In this document: positions 45,649 to 58,689 of the stretch, piece after piece
Position numbering within the stretch: the stretch's first letter is position 1
Layout: each line of letters starts with the position of its first letter
NCBI GenBank assembly: GCA_003952965.2
Contig: CM025855.1
Coordinates: 1,268,840 to 1,332,839 of the forward strand
Origin: Morella rubra
Taxonomy: Eukaryota > Streptophyta > Magnoliopsida > Fagales > Myricaceae
Length of the DNA: 64,000 nt
Reading direction: 5' to 3'
Translations under genes and position numbers: made by a program
The notes under the pieces: generated by a model
Databases searched by the model: none
What the model was told of the DNA's origin: nothing
What the model saw: the letters and a program-made list of their open reading frames with translations, nothing else

Positions 45649-46660
45649 CACTACATTAAAATTTACTTTTTGGAATGATTCTTTTTTTTTAATCAAAAAA
45701 CTCGAATTCAGTCCCGAAAATGTTTTTGGGATGGATTTCGTCTATCGTGCCAACTGTCCCAACAATCCCACTACAAAATATTTTTTGGAACGAAAAATTT
45801 GTTCTGTCCCACGAAGTACCCTTTCGGGACGGGCAGAGTTCTATCTCAAAATAAATTCACGGTACCATTCAAACTCTTCATAACGGATAGTGGAAATAAA
45901 TGTTTGAATGGCTTCCAATGCTTATGTGAAACGTTCGATCGTCTTCCGAAGGAAAATTTAAATCCGTTCGAACAAAAATAATAATGTGACGTTCGATGTT
46001 TCGAATACCGTTCCAACATAGTAAAAGGAAACGTCTGTAACCGTTCTCAATGTATTACAACACTTCGTGCCGTAAACATTTGCACTATTTCGGACGTTAA
46101 GAAAACACATGTTCGAACACATTCCAACGGATAGGTTATATCCGTTTGATATCCAGATTCGGCCGTTCGGACAAGCAAAAAAATATGTTTGAACATTTAA
46201 CTAACATAAATGTTGAATTTCGAATCTGATTGAATGTCGAGAGGCACATTGTCGTCTGAATGCTAAATTTAACGAATGCAGATGTTTGAACATATTAACA
46301 AAATGTTGAATCGTTCGAATTGATTGAATATTAAAAATTTAACGTTGGAATGGATTTCTTTTCGTTTTTTATTTATTTAAAATTACTAGAAAGTTATTAA
46401 AAAAAGATATTAAATAAAAATTTATTAACAAAATGTAATATTAAATAATTAATCACAATATAAAAAATATTGAAACAATTAAAATATAATAGACAATAAA
46501 ACAAATACTCTATCTTGACCATCGCTGTGGGTCTAAACTACTTCAAGACTTTTTCCAATTCCCTGCGCATCCTCGTCTTCCTAAATCAGAAATTGTAATC
46601 AATATAACACTTAAATAATTGACAAAAATAATAATTAAAAAAAGTGAGCGTAATAAAAGA

Positions 46661-46963
46661 TAAGCGAAATTGCACACACGACCCTTGAGGTATTCGCAAG
46701 TTGCAATTGGGTTCCTAAAGTAACAAATTAGCCATTTAACTTTTTGAGGTAATAATTTTACGAAAAAGAGGCCCTTTTGTCGACCTCTGTCCCTCTTTGT
46801 TAACGGTAAATGCTGACATATCAAATTAATGCCACATTAATCCAATCAAATTATGCCTTGTGCCCAATCTAAATGCATCAGCCCACAAATGCCATGTCGG
46901 TGCCGGCCCAATCAACCACTTACATCACGTCATTGCCACATCAACCAAGCTTACAGAACACAA

Positions 46964-46997
<34 letters not shown>

Positions 46998-47233
46998 GTT
47001 TTTCTCCCTACCCATCCTCATGAACCACCTCTCATATTCTCCACCCAAAATCCCACACTCAATAGAATCCTCACATGTCAGCATTTATTGTTAATGGAAG
47101 GGGACGGAGGCAGATGAAGGGGCCTTTTTTTCCTAAGATCATTGCCTCAGGGAGCTAAATGGCTAATTTTTTACCTTAGGGACCCAATTGCAATTTTCAA
47201 AGACCTCAGGGGCTGTGGGTGTAATTTCGCTTA
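46661..47233. mobile_element. Foldback element nested in CACTA
   Basis: Terminal inverted repeats of about 145 bp: 46661 TAAGCGAAATTGCACACACG...GCAATTGGGTTCCTAAAGTA matches the reverse complement of 47090-47233 at roughly four of five positions. The centre carries a CA microsatellite (46967-46995). Non-coding MITE. Target duplication not clear. Confidence 0.82.
46967..46995. repeat. (CA)n microsatellite
   Basis: About 14 CA units in the loop of the foldback element. Confidence 0.9.
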
Positions 47234-47409
47234 AAAAATATATATAACCTACCTATACAACTACTCGATGTCGTTCTTGGTGAAGGTGCTCCAATCCCTA
47301 GCCTAGGAAAAGCTAAGGCCCCAGACAAGGCTGATGCAGGTGAAGGATTATATCTAACATGTTTACACCAATCGAACATATTGTTCTTGTTTGAACACAT
47401 TCAAAACAT

Positions 47410-47993
47410 TTTTTTTTTTAATTTTTAGGAAAATTAAAAGTTCTGCATGACAAATCTAAATGAAAGGAGTTGTGTCTCAAATGGATTTGTATCACTATAA
47501 CAATCTTAACATCCAAAGGAAACTAATCGAGAGAATAATAAAATCTGATCCAATATTGTCCAAATTGGTATTTTTCATTCTACGGAAAGAAATAGAGTAA
47601 TACCCTAGTTAGTAGGGCCGAACTTCTGAAAATATTTTGGCCACATATTAGACCAATAAAGTAGTCATTTGCATGCTCTAGTTTGGAAGGAAGCAAATTT
47701 GATGCCATAATTATTTTGCCAATAATTGCTTTGTAGATCTGATGTGTGGTCTAAAGGTTTTTAGAAGTCCAACCCTAATAACTAGAATATTACTCTCAAT
47801 TTCTTTCCATAGAATGAAAATGGTAGTTTGAAAAATGTTGGATCAACTTTTATTATTCTCTCTATTAGTTTCCTTTGGATGTTAATATTGTTATACTGAT
47901 GCAAATCCATTTGAGGCCTAACACCTTTCATTTAGATTTGTCGTGCATAATGCAAAACTTTTAATTTTCCTAAAAAATTTAAAAACGTTCAAA
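47410..47993. mobile_element. Second foldback element nested in CACTA
   Basis: Arms of about 210 bp: 47410-47628 (AAATTAAAAGTTCTGCATGA, AACATCCAAAGGAAACTAAT, TTTCATTCTACGGAAAGAAA) are inverted at about 47758-47993 (TTTCTTTCCATAGAATGAAA, ATTAGTTTCCTTTGGATGTT, CAAAACTTTTAATTTTCCTA). The loop is about 130 bp. Both sides are flanked by GTTTGAAC / GTTCAAAA CACTA-type motifs. Confidence 0.82.
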
Positions 47994-49472
47994 AACGTTT
48001 GAACGAAGACAATAAGTCTGAACAGGCTAACTTTATAGTTTGAATGTGACTGTCATCCCTTCAAATGACCTAAATTTTAACAACAGCGTTTGAACGCTTA
48101 CTTTTATAGAGTTCAAAGCGTTCAAACGCTGTAGAAACTCCACGAAAATCATCGATCCAAAAGCTCCTAATCAATCACAAAATCATATTTTTTTACTCCT
48201 AAAACATGCATTCAACACCCCTAAACACATATGAAACTACCTATGAGAATTTCAACATTAATTTCATCTACAAATTCAATCCACAATAATAAAAAATTTA
48301 TACCTTAAAAACTAATAAAATCATTGATTAAATTGATAAAACTCACTCAAAAACACAAGCAAGCTCCATTTGAGTATCTTTCTACAACAATGAGACAAAG
48401 AAAACGTAAGAAAAGATGTAAAAAGAAAGTTGGGGCAATTTTGTTGTTGTTGTTTTGAGAGTTCAGTGTGAAACGGGGCTCACAGTCTCGTTTGTGGTAT
48501 TTGAGTTCAGGGTGGCCGTTCGAACGCTCTTGATTATGTTAGGATAGTACGCCAAAAAAAGGTGGGAAGAATTGCCTGCATAAATATACATTCAAATGCG
48601 GTTTTTGAACATCTGAACGGTAATTTTTAATCTACACGATGCCGTTAGTTTTCAAATAGCGTTCTAACGGTTATTTGAACTCCGTTCAAACCTTGCTTAG
48701 ATAATGAAACAATGTCGTTTCTTTATTTTTTAACGTTCGAACGATGCATTTTCTGTTTGAACGCTTTCTCCAAAACTTAAACACAATGTGGTTATTACTT
48801 AAGTGATATGTAATTAAATTATAAGCATAATTTTATCAACTGTAGATGTATTATAGCATGTGTAGGAGTATGAAAATCTTTTTAGTACTTAATTATGTAT
48901 AAATATAATAAACACAATACATTTATTTATGTAAGTATGATAGTACATATATAAGAGTATTAAGTATTAAGTACTAAGTACTAAGTATGAAAATTCTATT
49001 AGTACTTAATGATGTATAAGTAATTACAAACACGTGTAAGTATCATAGCACATGTATGAGAGTATGAAAATCCTATTACTACTAATTAATGATGTGTAAA
49101 TATCATTATAAACACAATGTTATTATCTTTGTAAGTATGATAGTATATGTATGAAAATCACATTGCTACATAATAATGTACGTAACAAATTACAAGCATA
49201 AAGTTATTTAAACATGCATGTACATATCGCAACACATGTATGAGAGTACGAAAATTTTATTACTACTTAATAATGTGTACGTATAATAAACACAATGTAA
49301 AATATAACACAAGTATATAAGTATGAAAATCTTATTAGCACCAATAGGAGTATGAAATTATGTGTAACAAATCATAAACACAATGTTATTAACTGTATAA
49401 AATTACGATTAGTACTAACTATTACTATTTACGATTAGTACTTAGCATTCTATACGGCGTAAATGTAGTGTG

Positions 49473-49491
49473 TATATATATATATATATAT
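49473..49491. repeat. (TA)n microsatellite
   Basis: Ten TA units within AT-rich CACTA interior. The stretch 48780-50100 around it is AT-rich, with many diverged copies of AAGTATGAAAATC...TTAGTACTTAAT, and has no gene. Confidence 0.8.
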
Positions 49492-50114
49492 GTACTTTAT
49501 ATCTAAGTATTATACATAAATATAAGTATAAGGTACTATTAAACAATATTTAAATGTTAATATTTAATTCTGATAAATTTTATTCCTTTCGTATTGTTAA
49601 TTTATTTTACGATTTTATTTGAATAAATGTTCTAACGCTCACATAATTACCGTTCAAACGCTTAAATACTGATCATTCTAACTCTCACACTCTTACCTTT
49701 CTAACGACCTCTCGACAATGTTAGAACATTTTTCTCTAGCATAAAACGACATCGTTAGTGTCACTATACGTTCTAACGGTTTATAGCATTTGAACGGCAA
49801 ATAATTTTATTATTACTTAATTTTGAGATTTCTCAATATGATAATAATTTTATGCGATATTAATTGTATATGATAACAAATATTTTATTATTTGTCTTTA
49901 TTTTAGATGATAATAATTTTATCATATTATTACAATATTTTTCTAATATTATGCGTTATTTCCTTTTAATAATAATTTAATTACCAAGTAAAAATATGCA
50001 TAAACCAAAAATAAATTAGATCATCAAGCATAAATATTATAACATGTACAAATATAATTGTTCGAACGTTTGAAATAAATACAAATAAATAAAAAATAAT
50101 ATTAAAAAAAACTA

Positions 50115-51257
50115 CTAGGACTTCTTTTTCAGCTCCACCACCAAGTCCCACTCGACATCATCTATCCTTTCCATGATGTCTTCCCGACCGTCCTTTAGAG
50201 TTTGCTCCAGTGCATCCTGCCTTGACTCAATCTGACCGAGTCTCTTGTCCATGGCTGCCAGACAAGTGATGACTGGAGCGATGACCTGCTTGAATGTACC
50301 TACAATGCAACGTTCTACGTCCTCAAGCACACTTGTTGGTGGCGGTCGAGAATGGGCTACTTCAGCGGAAAACCCGGTCAACTCCTCAACAACTCGAGTT
50401 GGAACCTTGGGCTGCAGTGCAACATCTAGACACTGTGACCCTAATCTGTGTGTGAAGCTACGTAAAGCTATCACACTGTTGATAAGGCCGAGTTGCGTCG
50501 TGGTCGGCTCATGACACCCGACCACTACCCAAATATCTAGATTAAAGTAGGTCAACATCACATTGTACGGTAGATCCTCTTGAGCCGTAGATTGAGTCTC
50601 GGCCCGAATCGTTTAGAACATGAATAGAGAGAGGTCGACCGGCTCCAGACGCACCACAATCAACATTAGCTATGCTCGATCGGCTGTGCATTATGTGTGA
50701 TGGAGCTGTGGGTAAATGTTGTGGATGAAGAAGAGGTGTAGCATGTGCCAAAACCCGGGTAGAAATTTCTGCAACATTGATGACTAGATCAAATACTGAT
50801 ACTATCCCCTCATCAATCGGAAGATCTCCTCATCCGGCAATACCACAGAGGGCTAGACAACATGATATCCCCCTAGTCGCCTCTGAATGACTAAGTACTT
50901 AGGGAGGATCTCGGGGGAAATCCCAACTTGAACTCCCTGGTTGACGACCTTCCACCCATCAGTGTCAGTATTAACCTTTTGAAACTATGAGTAGAACTCC
51001 TGAACTAGAAGTGTGTATAGGTGGCCAATCCAAGAGAGCTCGCGCTCCCAACCTTGGTAGACGAGGATTTGGTGGATGGTGCACTCCTCAAAATTGTAGC
51101 CGCAGAAGTCTAGTGTTGAAATGAACCTCTCGACCACTAATAGTCATCTGATGCTTAAACATAAGGGTCTGCCTCTCGTCTATAGTCATAGGTTCCTTTG
51201 GAGGAGCTTGCGAAGAAGAAGAAGAAAAAGCAGCTGATTTGTAATGCTTTGACATTT
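50115..51257 (-). pseudogene. Putative plant transposon-associated protein, broken
   Basis: Minus strand from 51257: MSKHYKSAAFSSSSSQAPPK, Ser-rich leader, then HFNTRLLRLQ and a stop. One frame shift away it continues with ECTIHQILVYQGWERELSW, LYTLLVQEFYS, a stop, then VNQGVQVGISPEILPKY. Further on, 50561-50115 encodes DVERCIVGTFKQV...LAAMDKRLGQIESRQDALEQ, a probable coiled coil, ending LVVELKKKS. The order resembles the uncharacterised 'plant transposon protein' domain (QGWE...L..EFY.N) found near CACTA and retroelements; this is inference from motif layout. Frameshift and stops make it non-functional. Confidence 0.5.
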
Positions 51258-53186
51258 TTGCTTAATCTGCCAAAAAGAAAGTAAAAGAAAAAACAACTGT
51301 TAGAATGGTTTATAATAGCATTGAACGAAAAATAAAATCATTCGAACAGACATCAAACGTAAAATAATACAGTTGTTAGAACAAAAAATGAAGCATTAAA
51401 TAGAAACATCGAATGGAAAATTATAGAAACCATCGAATGGAGACATCAAACTGAAAAATTGAAAACATTGAACGGAACATTGTTTGAACGGTATTATACA
51501 AACATTCAAACGATATTACTTAAGCCCAATGTTTTAGCCAACTGCTCGATGCGATGTAGAAACAATGCATTTCAGAAATTTCGTTCGAACGTAAAAATCT
51601 AACTGTTCGAACACTGTACACGAAAGCGAAATTTCCAAACTCCCTAAAAAACTACTGTTCTATGTCAAAATCATTCCCAAACAATTCTAAATTAACTTGT
51701 ACGTGTACACATTTAGTAGCATGAACTTGTTTTTCAAAAGTCATAGCATATTCAAAAACAAAATCAAAGCATAAAAACTAAAAAAAAAAAAAAAGATTTA
51801 ATGGGTTATAATGCATTAAAAAATATACCTGGATTGTGTAGATGCTAGAAATATGAGTTGTATGGAGGAAATGAGGAAATGCGAGATTGAGAGAAAACGT
51901 TGTGAGATTTTGTGAATTTGTGAAAATGTGAGGAAATGAGGCTTGGGAAGGTGTAATAATCCAATGAATGTGCGAATGCGTTCGGACGCTTGCTAAAAAA
52001 ATGGTGATTGGTTAAACATTGGAAAATTTAAAACTTACCCCCATATTTTTTGATTAAAACCTCTTCTTACCTTATTATTGACCACTATTAGGACAGCTTC
52101 GAAAATCCTTATCTTTTATTTGGTCAGAAACCGTTCATTATCGAGTGATTCATAATTTGATGGAACGAGCTATTTATTAACGTTCATACGAGATTAAAAA
52201 GTGATAAAATTGATTGTAAGGGGACGTGCATTTATTAGCTTCTTTGGGACGCGTAACAACATCCCAAAAGATTCTCCTTTGTTCAAACAGATCTTTTTAA
52301 GAATGAACAGCAACATTACCGAGATTTTCATTTTGGTTTGAACGGGAGTAGAAATTGACATTAGAACATGCATTTATTCGTTCGAACATGTGGAAAAACG
52401 TACCGATTCGTCCAAATGGTTGTTTTGATGTTTGAATGGGGATATCGTGATGGAAGAATCTTTCCCTAAAACTAGTCTTTTTTGGGCTGAGAAGATTCTG
52501 TCCCAAAAAATTAGTCATTATTTCTGCGACAGTGATTTTCCGTCCAAAAAAAAAAGATAGTCACAAAAAAGAAAAGAAAAAAAGGACAGTTTGAATTTGC
52601 ATCCCAAAAACAGAACTTGTCTTTTTTTTGGGACGAGTTCAAAATCTATCCCCAAAAAGTACTTTTTGGGACGGATTTTTAGGCATCCCAAAAAGTCAAA
52701 TTTTTTGTAGTGACGAACGAAAAGTTTTAGAGTTTTTAAATAATGTACTCGATTAAGATCTAACAATTTTTCAATGGACGAAAGTTATGTCAAATGGTAA
52801 AAATTTGAATTAATGTTTTAAAATTAAAAAAGATAGTTGGATCGCATAATTTGAAAAAAAAAATACTAATAATTTTATAAATATCATCGCAATATAGTTT
52901 AGTATGCAAATTGAATATTTCCTTCTTCTTTTTCTCAATGGTGGAAGAAAAAAATTAATGCTATTATATTTTTATCTCCCTGTTTGTTTTTATTACCTGT
53001 GATTAAATTCTCAAAAGGCATATAAAGTTACTAATATTTTCAAAGCCGAAACATTGAATTGTACTTGGCTGTTAAAAACAATCGGGAATCCCCGGTGGAA
53101 CTGCCTCCTTACGGGAGCCGTGACCCTTTTCACTGAGAGGCGATGATCCAAGCAGTGGCCATGGAACCACCCCCACCTTGGAAGGA

Positions 53187-53210
53187 GGGGGGGGGGGGGG
53201 GGGGGGGGGG
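53187..53210. repeat. Homopolymer of 24 G
   Basis: A run of 24 G within a G-rich, purine-rich stretch (53181-53270). It could form G-quadruplexes and is an obvious site for sequencing length error. Confidence 0.9.
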
Positions 53211-53654
53211 AAGGAAGTGGGGGGATGAGAAAAGTGAAAGGAGGAGAGGAAACTAGGAAGGGAGGAGGGGGCTAGAATTGGAAGCCCTATGAGCCCTTGT
53301 TTACATTTTGCTTTTGAAAAGCAAAAGCAAAACGTTGCCTTTTTTTGCTTTTAAAAAGCAAAGCGCGAATGCCAAAATGAAAGCAGTTCGTTTTTGGTTC
53401 TGGTTTTGTCTCCTAAAACAAAACGAATCATTTGTTTTGTATGTCTTCCCCCTTCCCCCTCTGGAACCTTCATCCCTGCAATTCTCTCTCTCTCTCTCTG
53501 TCTCTCTCTACAGAAGGTAGCTACCTACCGCGACTGATAAAACTGTCCCCGCAATGGAGTGGTTTTTGCTTTCGACAGTGGTGGGGGCAGTGGCCAAAAA
53601 TTGGCTCACTGTCCTGGACTGTAGTGGTGGCTGTTGGGGGCCAAACCCCGATTC

Positions 53655-56304
53655 CAGTGGCGGAACCAAGATTGAAATCTATGGGCGTCGAACTTTAAAG
53701 GCGAAATGACAAGAAATTTTTTTTTGCTCGTAATGCAAAAAATTGTCTTAGAGTTACAATGTCGAAAATTAAGGACTAAAACATTAAAAATATTAGAATA
53801 CATGCACTGTACTATGTACTGCAACTGAAAGATGACAATTGTATCCAACGATTTTGCATCTTTTGAAAATGTTGCAAAATGGCTTCGTTCTCAATAGTTT
53901 TAAAAATTCTTGCTCGATGTACACTACCATGCAATCATTCATCCAATCATCTCCAATCCTATTACGCAAATCACTCTTGATGATCTTTATCACAGAAAAC
54001 ACTCTTTCAACAGTTACAGTCATAACTGGTAAGACCAATGCAACTCAATAAGTTGATAAACTAATGGAAATAGAGTATTCTTTTTTGTCTCAACCATCTT
54101 CACAGCAAGACCTCAATATCTTGAAGCCCAGAAAAAATATCATTTCTTCTAACATCTTTAATATAGGCATTAAGCTGATTTTAAGTATCAAATGATCATC
54201 TACTGTAAAATCTTCTGGATAAAGCTCAGCAAGACGAAGTAACTTAACATGATCAAACGTTGAGAATGAGTTTTTTGGATCAAGACATGATATGCAAAGA
54301 AGTAACTCCACACTTGCTTCTGTGAACCGATTATCCATCTCCTGAGTGATCAAATCAATAACTTGGCAAAACACTTCCACACGAAAATGATGGAAATAAG
54401 TAATAGTTTGCCCTCGCCTCGAACGACTACGAATTGGTATAATGTCTTCCATATTCGGCACATTAATAGAGTTATCAACACAAAAAGTTTTACCTTCTTC
54501 AAAAAATCCATCCCATTCTATCTCTCTCAATTCTTGCAACTGTTCCTTCACAACTCCAACCAAACCCATAGCATTAACAATGTCTTGATCTTTTCGTTGT
54601 AAGGCCTGTGACAATTTGTTTGTAATTCCATTATATTCCTCAACAAATGCATGGTGAATACAAACTCAAAACTTTCCATCTTATCCATCAAACTTATAGC
54701 CATTATCTTTGTTTTGGGAGAGTACATCCTCTTTTATGTGTTCAAGCACTTCCAATACTGATGACCACATAGTGAAGAGACAAATTATTGTAAGGTGGTA
54801 TGAACCCCAACGAGTGTCACCTACAATATTATAGGAATTATAAAACTATAAATAAATTAAAAAAAAAACTAAATGGTCTATTAGTATTGTAATAAAATAT
54901 AGTAATCACCTGGTCGTGCGAGACTGTTTCTTGATTTTTGCCCCTTCCACTAGAAATCTCTCCCTTGTCCAACCGCTCTACTATCTTCTCATGACAACTT
55001 TGCCGAAGAGCATCTTTCCTTTTACATGAAGCTCCGACCATATTCACAATCATAGAAGTATAATTAAAAAAAATACCAACTTGCAAGTTATTCTTTGCAA
55101 TACCCACAATAACCAATTGAAGTTGGTGAGCAAAACAATGGATATAGGTAGCAGAAGGATTGTCCCTCAAAATAAGTGACTTCAACCCATTGAACTCGCC
55201 TCGCATGTTTGATGCCCATCATACCCTTGACCTCTCAATCTGGATATTGACAACCCATGTCTTGCAAACAATTTGTCTATAGCTTTTTTCAAAGATTCAG
55301 AGCAAGTATCAGGAACATGTTCCACACCAAGAAACCTTTCAATCACCTGTCCACGTATGTTTACATATCTCAAAACCACTATCATTTGCTCCTTCACTGA
55401 ATTATCTCGAGACTCATCAACCATAAGAGAATAAAATCCATCCCCAATTTCTTTAATGATGGCAAGTGTGGTCTTAGCTGCACAAGCACTCACCATTTCC
55501 TTCTGCACTTTTGGAGAAGTCATTTGGTTGTTTCCAGGAGCATTAGTGTTAAGTGTCTTAGCAACCTTTTCATCACGTTGGCAAAACACGTTCAAAAGCT
55601 CGAGAAAATTGCCCTTCCTTATTGAACTCTCGACTCGTCATGACCACGAAAAGCTAATCCTTGCCCCAAAAGATAACGAATAGCATCTAAAACCGCTGTT
55701 AAACGAATGCGATAAGCATTCTCTTGATCGTGCCCGTGTGCGGATAACATGTGCGACACACTTTGTTGCTGATTTTGAGTGCTTCACATAGTCTTCTAGC
55801 TTCATTGTGAGCACTATCATGTGCACTAACATGTTCAACAAAAACCCCCACTGCCTTTTTCCAATTGCTAAAGCCCGTAAATGTAAACTTATCTCCCCCG
55901 GACTTCCCTTCCTCTAGGTCGCCTAAACAGATAACACCACAAGCAATACGCCTCATCCTTTGATACACTATATTCCAACCAATTAAAATCTTTAAACCAT
56001 GTCTCCCTAAAACCCCTCATTTCTTGCCCATATTGCTTCTTGGAAAAATTATGGCCACGCGGTTGAAAAGGACCTTTGATCAAGTACTCCCTACGAACTT
56101 GATCCCTAATCCCAACATCATATTCTTCAATGGGTTTACGTAACCCTGGGTCAGCAACAATATCATCCGAACTAAACATAATGCGAGGTTTTTTGAACTA
56201 CTATCCATTTCAGAATTAGTAGCCACGTTAGGAGTATTAGACGACTCCACATTGTGTGGTTTTCTTATCACAAACTTATTCATTATCGAAACAAAACAAA
56301 ACAA
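53655..56304 (-). mobile_element. hAT transposon with decayed TTF/hATC transposase
   Basis: The left terminus CAGTGGCGGAACCAAGATTG at 53655 is a hAT-type TIR. Minus-strand fragments follow the order of plant hAT transposases with a TTF zinc finger: FKDFNWLEYSVSKDEAYCLW (55889-56179), KFTFTGFSNWKKAVGVFVEH (55699-55968), FYSLMVDESRDNSVKEQMIV (55182-55595), NMRGEFNGLKSL...ATYIHCFAHQLQL (54838-55206), SRSRRGQTITYFHHFRVEVF (54090-54614) and the C-terminal hATC dimerisation part TVERVFSVIKIIKSDLRNRI (53793-54038). At least five frame changes separate them. The right TIR was not found up to 57 kb, so the element is truncated or its end has diverged. Confidence 0.85.
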
Positions 56305-56896
56305 AAGTGAAAATTAATCAATAATCACTTACAAATTAAACAGCATTAATCAATAATCTACATTAACAAAATAAATGGTGTAAAAAGAAAAGATAAAGAA
56401 AAGTAGAAAAAGAGTTGTTAGTCCCAACGTTTTGATAGAAATAGTAGATGTGACAACAGAGAGGCCAAACAGTCTCACTGCTAACTCCCTCGGATGTTTT
56501 TCTAACCTTTTGTCGTTGTCAAGACAATGGGGTTATATCAAATTCAAAGAAGTGCTAGCTTGTCTAAACTTGGCTTTTATAACTATAGGCCAACGGCCAA
56601 AATCTGTTTCAGATCACATTCATTTACACCAATTTTTACCGACATTCATAAAATACCAACTTACCAGTTTAAAATTATTTTACATTACCCGACTGCTTAT
56701 GAAAAATTACCAACCTCAGTAGTGAGGACATAAAACCGAAAGGTAAAATCAGAATTAAACACATGGCCAAACATGTGAATGGAAAATACAACTGCTTTAT
56801 CCAAGGCTTTGTTGCGGGCAATATGGTCATTTTATTCGACCATTAAATATCCTGCTGCATTTTTTTTTCCCCCTGCCTTCTTTGTTCTCTTTCTTT

Positions 56897-56931
<35 letters not shown>

Positions 56932-58400
56932 CTGCATTATCGCATTTCCCCCCTTCTCTTACAATACCCTGCAACCAGCTTGTCAGTAGGCGTCAATCAC
57001 TCTTTTGTCTTCTTCTTCTTGTTTTTTATTTTTATTTTTTTTGTAATACCTTTCAAATATTTATATTGTAATAAAAAAAAAGAAATCGAAATTATAATAA
57101 ATATTATAAATAAACAATATATTTTTACATTTTATCTTCTTCACTCATTCCAATAAAAATAATCTACAAACAACAAACTTAAAAATCATCATTATTTTTT
57201 TACACCTCAACAACTTCTACACAAACACCAATACAACTCCAACATCACCTAAAAATTCTCAAAATACTTAAAATCCTAAAAATCTCATCAAAACGAACGT
57301 GCCCTTAGTTTTTCCAACTTTGATGTCAGAGTTAGTACTACATTATTGGTGGTTAAATATTAATCCAATGCTGACTATGGCAGAGACAAGCTAGGCACAC
57401 GAAACCGAAAAATTTTCCTCTTAAATTAAAATTCCTACCTCCAAATCTAAAGATTTTCCATGCAAATTTACTTTCCCGCCCCCTTCCCCCTAAAAAATTT
57501 CCCTTCCAAGTTGCAATATATTTCTGCCACCCAAGTCTGAAAAGTTTCCCATGCAAATTGGCCATATTTTATTCACTTAAAATTATATATAGGAAGGAGT
57601 TCTAAAATTTTTTTTGATAGAATATCCCATCAATCGCTAAGCTAATTACTTTGTGATGAAACAGGGTAGGTGGTACTTGGAAGGCTTTATGTTGAGGGCA
57701 GTGACTCTCACACTTGTATGCAAACAATTTGAAGGGAGAAAAAAGATATAGAGGAGCAACCTTATTGAAATGCTTATCACCAACAACAACAACATTCAAC
57801 AGACTGTTTTAATCAAGTAAAGTTCCATTCAGAACCAACAGAACTCAATCCACAAATCGCAATACAAAAATAATTCCACCAATGCTGTAGATGGTAAGGT
57901 TTACATCAAACCACAATTGACCCAATCAATTACCATAAGCAAATTATCCTAATCTTCTTATCCTACTCTTTAACAACACCAATTTTTTCAACTTTCTTTC
58001 TCTTCTCGAGTCCATCAGTGTAGACAAGCTTCCTTTTTTATTTGCGTATTTTGCTTGGCAGCACTGATCAAGAAGAAATTGCTTTCCCCAAGTCCCTCAA
58101 TATCAAATATCTTGTTAGTAGATAAATTGAAATTACAGACCCATCAACCAATAACCCAATAAAAATTATAGAAAATCCATTTCACATAAAGCTCAAATAA
58201 AGAAATTTACCTCATTGCCTAAAATCTTAAACTACTAAAACAAAATAACCAAAAAAGGGAACAAAAACTCACCAATCCGAGAGACTATCTTCGACCGCTA
58301 GCAGAAACAGATCTGAGAATCCAAAAGCAAAAAAGACAAATTGGAAAATTGGAAAAGAAAAAGAATCAAACTAGTAGATAGACTATGATAATCGACACAG
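56305..58400. other. Intergenic; possible 5' leader of an unseen minus-strand gene
   Basis: The interval 57050-57310 is an AT-rich repeat related to 38040-38640. From 58500 down to 58300 the minus strand reads CT-rich leader-like sequence ending CTCTCGGATTG|GTGAGTTTTT, a plausible donor, but no coding exon was identified further left. A T-run/A-run (56890-56931) is low complexity. Confidence 0.35.
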
Positions 58401-58453
58401 AGACGCACAAGGGGAGTGATGGAAATCAAGGAGCAAGGATCCAGGAGAGAGGG

Positions 58454-58456
<3 letters not shown>

Positions 58457-58484
<28 letters not shown>
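58457..58484. repeat. (GA)n microsatellite
   Basis: About 14 GA units (CT on the minus strand), in the leader-like stretch. Confidence 0.9.
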
Positions 58485-58489
<5 letters not shown>

Positions 58490-58689
58490 AAACCAGTTAT
58501 ACCTGATGCTCGGTGGGAAAACGGCTCAATGGGCTGCAACGGGCAATAGCGGCCTGGGTGAGGGCCACGGCTGAGAAACTAAGAAATTGTGCGAGAGGGA
58601 GAGAGAGATCTATGTAAGAGGGGTAGGTGGTTTTTCAAAGTAGGGGTGAAACGGTGCAATTCACCCTTGTTTTAAATTTTTTTTTTAAG

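Larger units (their letters stand above)
45649..52712. mobile_element. CACTA (En/Spm-like) transposon, about 7 kb
   Basis: Left end CACTACATTAAAATTTACTT, then TTTTTGGAATGATT. The right end, read inward on the minus strand, is CACTACAAAAAATTTGACTT, then TTTTTGGGATGCC. Subterminal DNA on both sides is rich in GGGACGGA / TCCCAAAAA and in TTCGAACG / CGTTCAAACG motifs, as expected for transposase-binding subterminal repeats. Flanking trinucleotides TCG and ACG match at two of three positions. A second CACTAC terminus-like sequence at 45769 suggests a nested or older end. The interior has foldback insertions and a broken minus-strand ORF, but no recognisable Tnp2-type transposase. Confidence 0.75.

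Noticed and set aside
46860-47117. Open frame with His-Thr repeats
   Set aside because: Produced by translating the CA microsatellite in a foldback element.
57975-58110. Possible small coding exon on the minus strand (AAKQNTQIKKE)
   Set aside because: Short, stops close by, no family recognised; left as intergenic.
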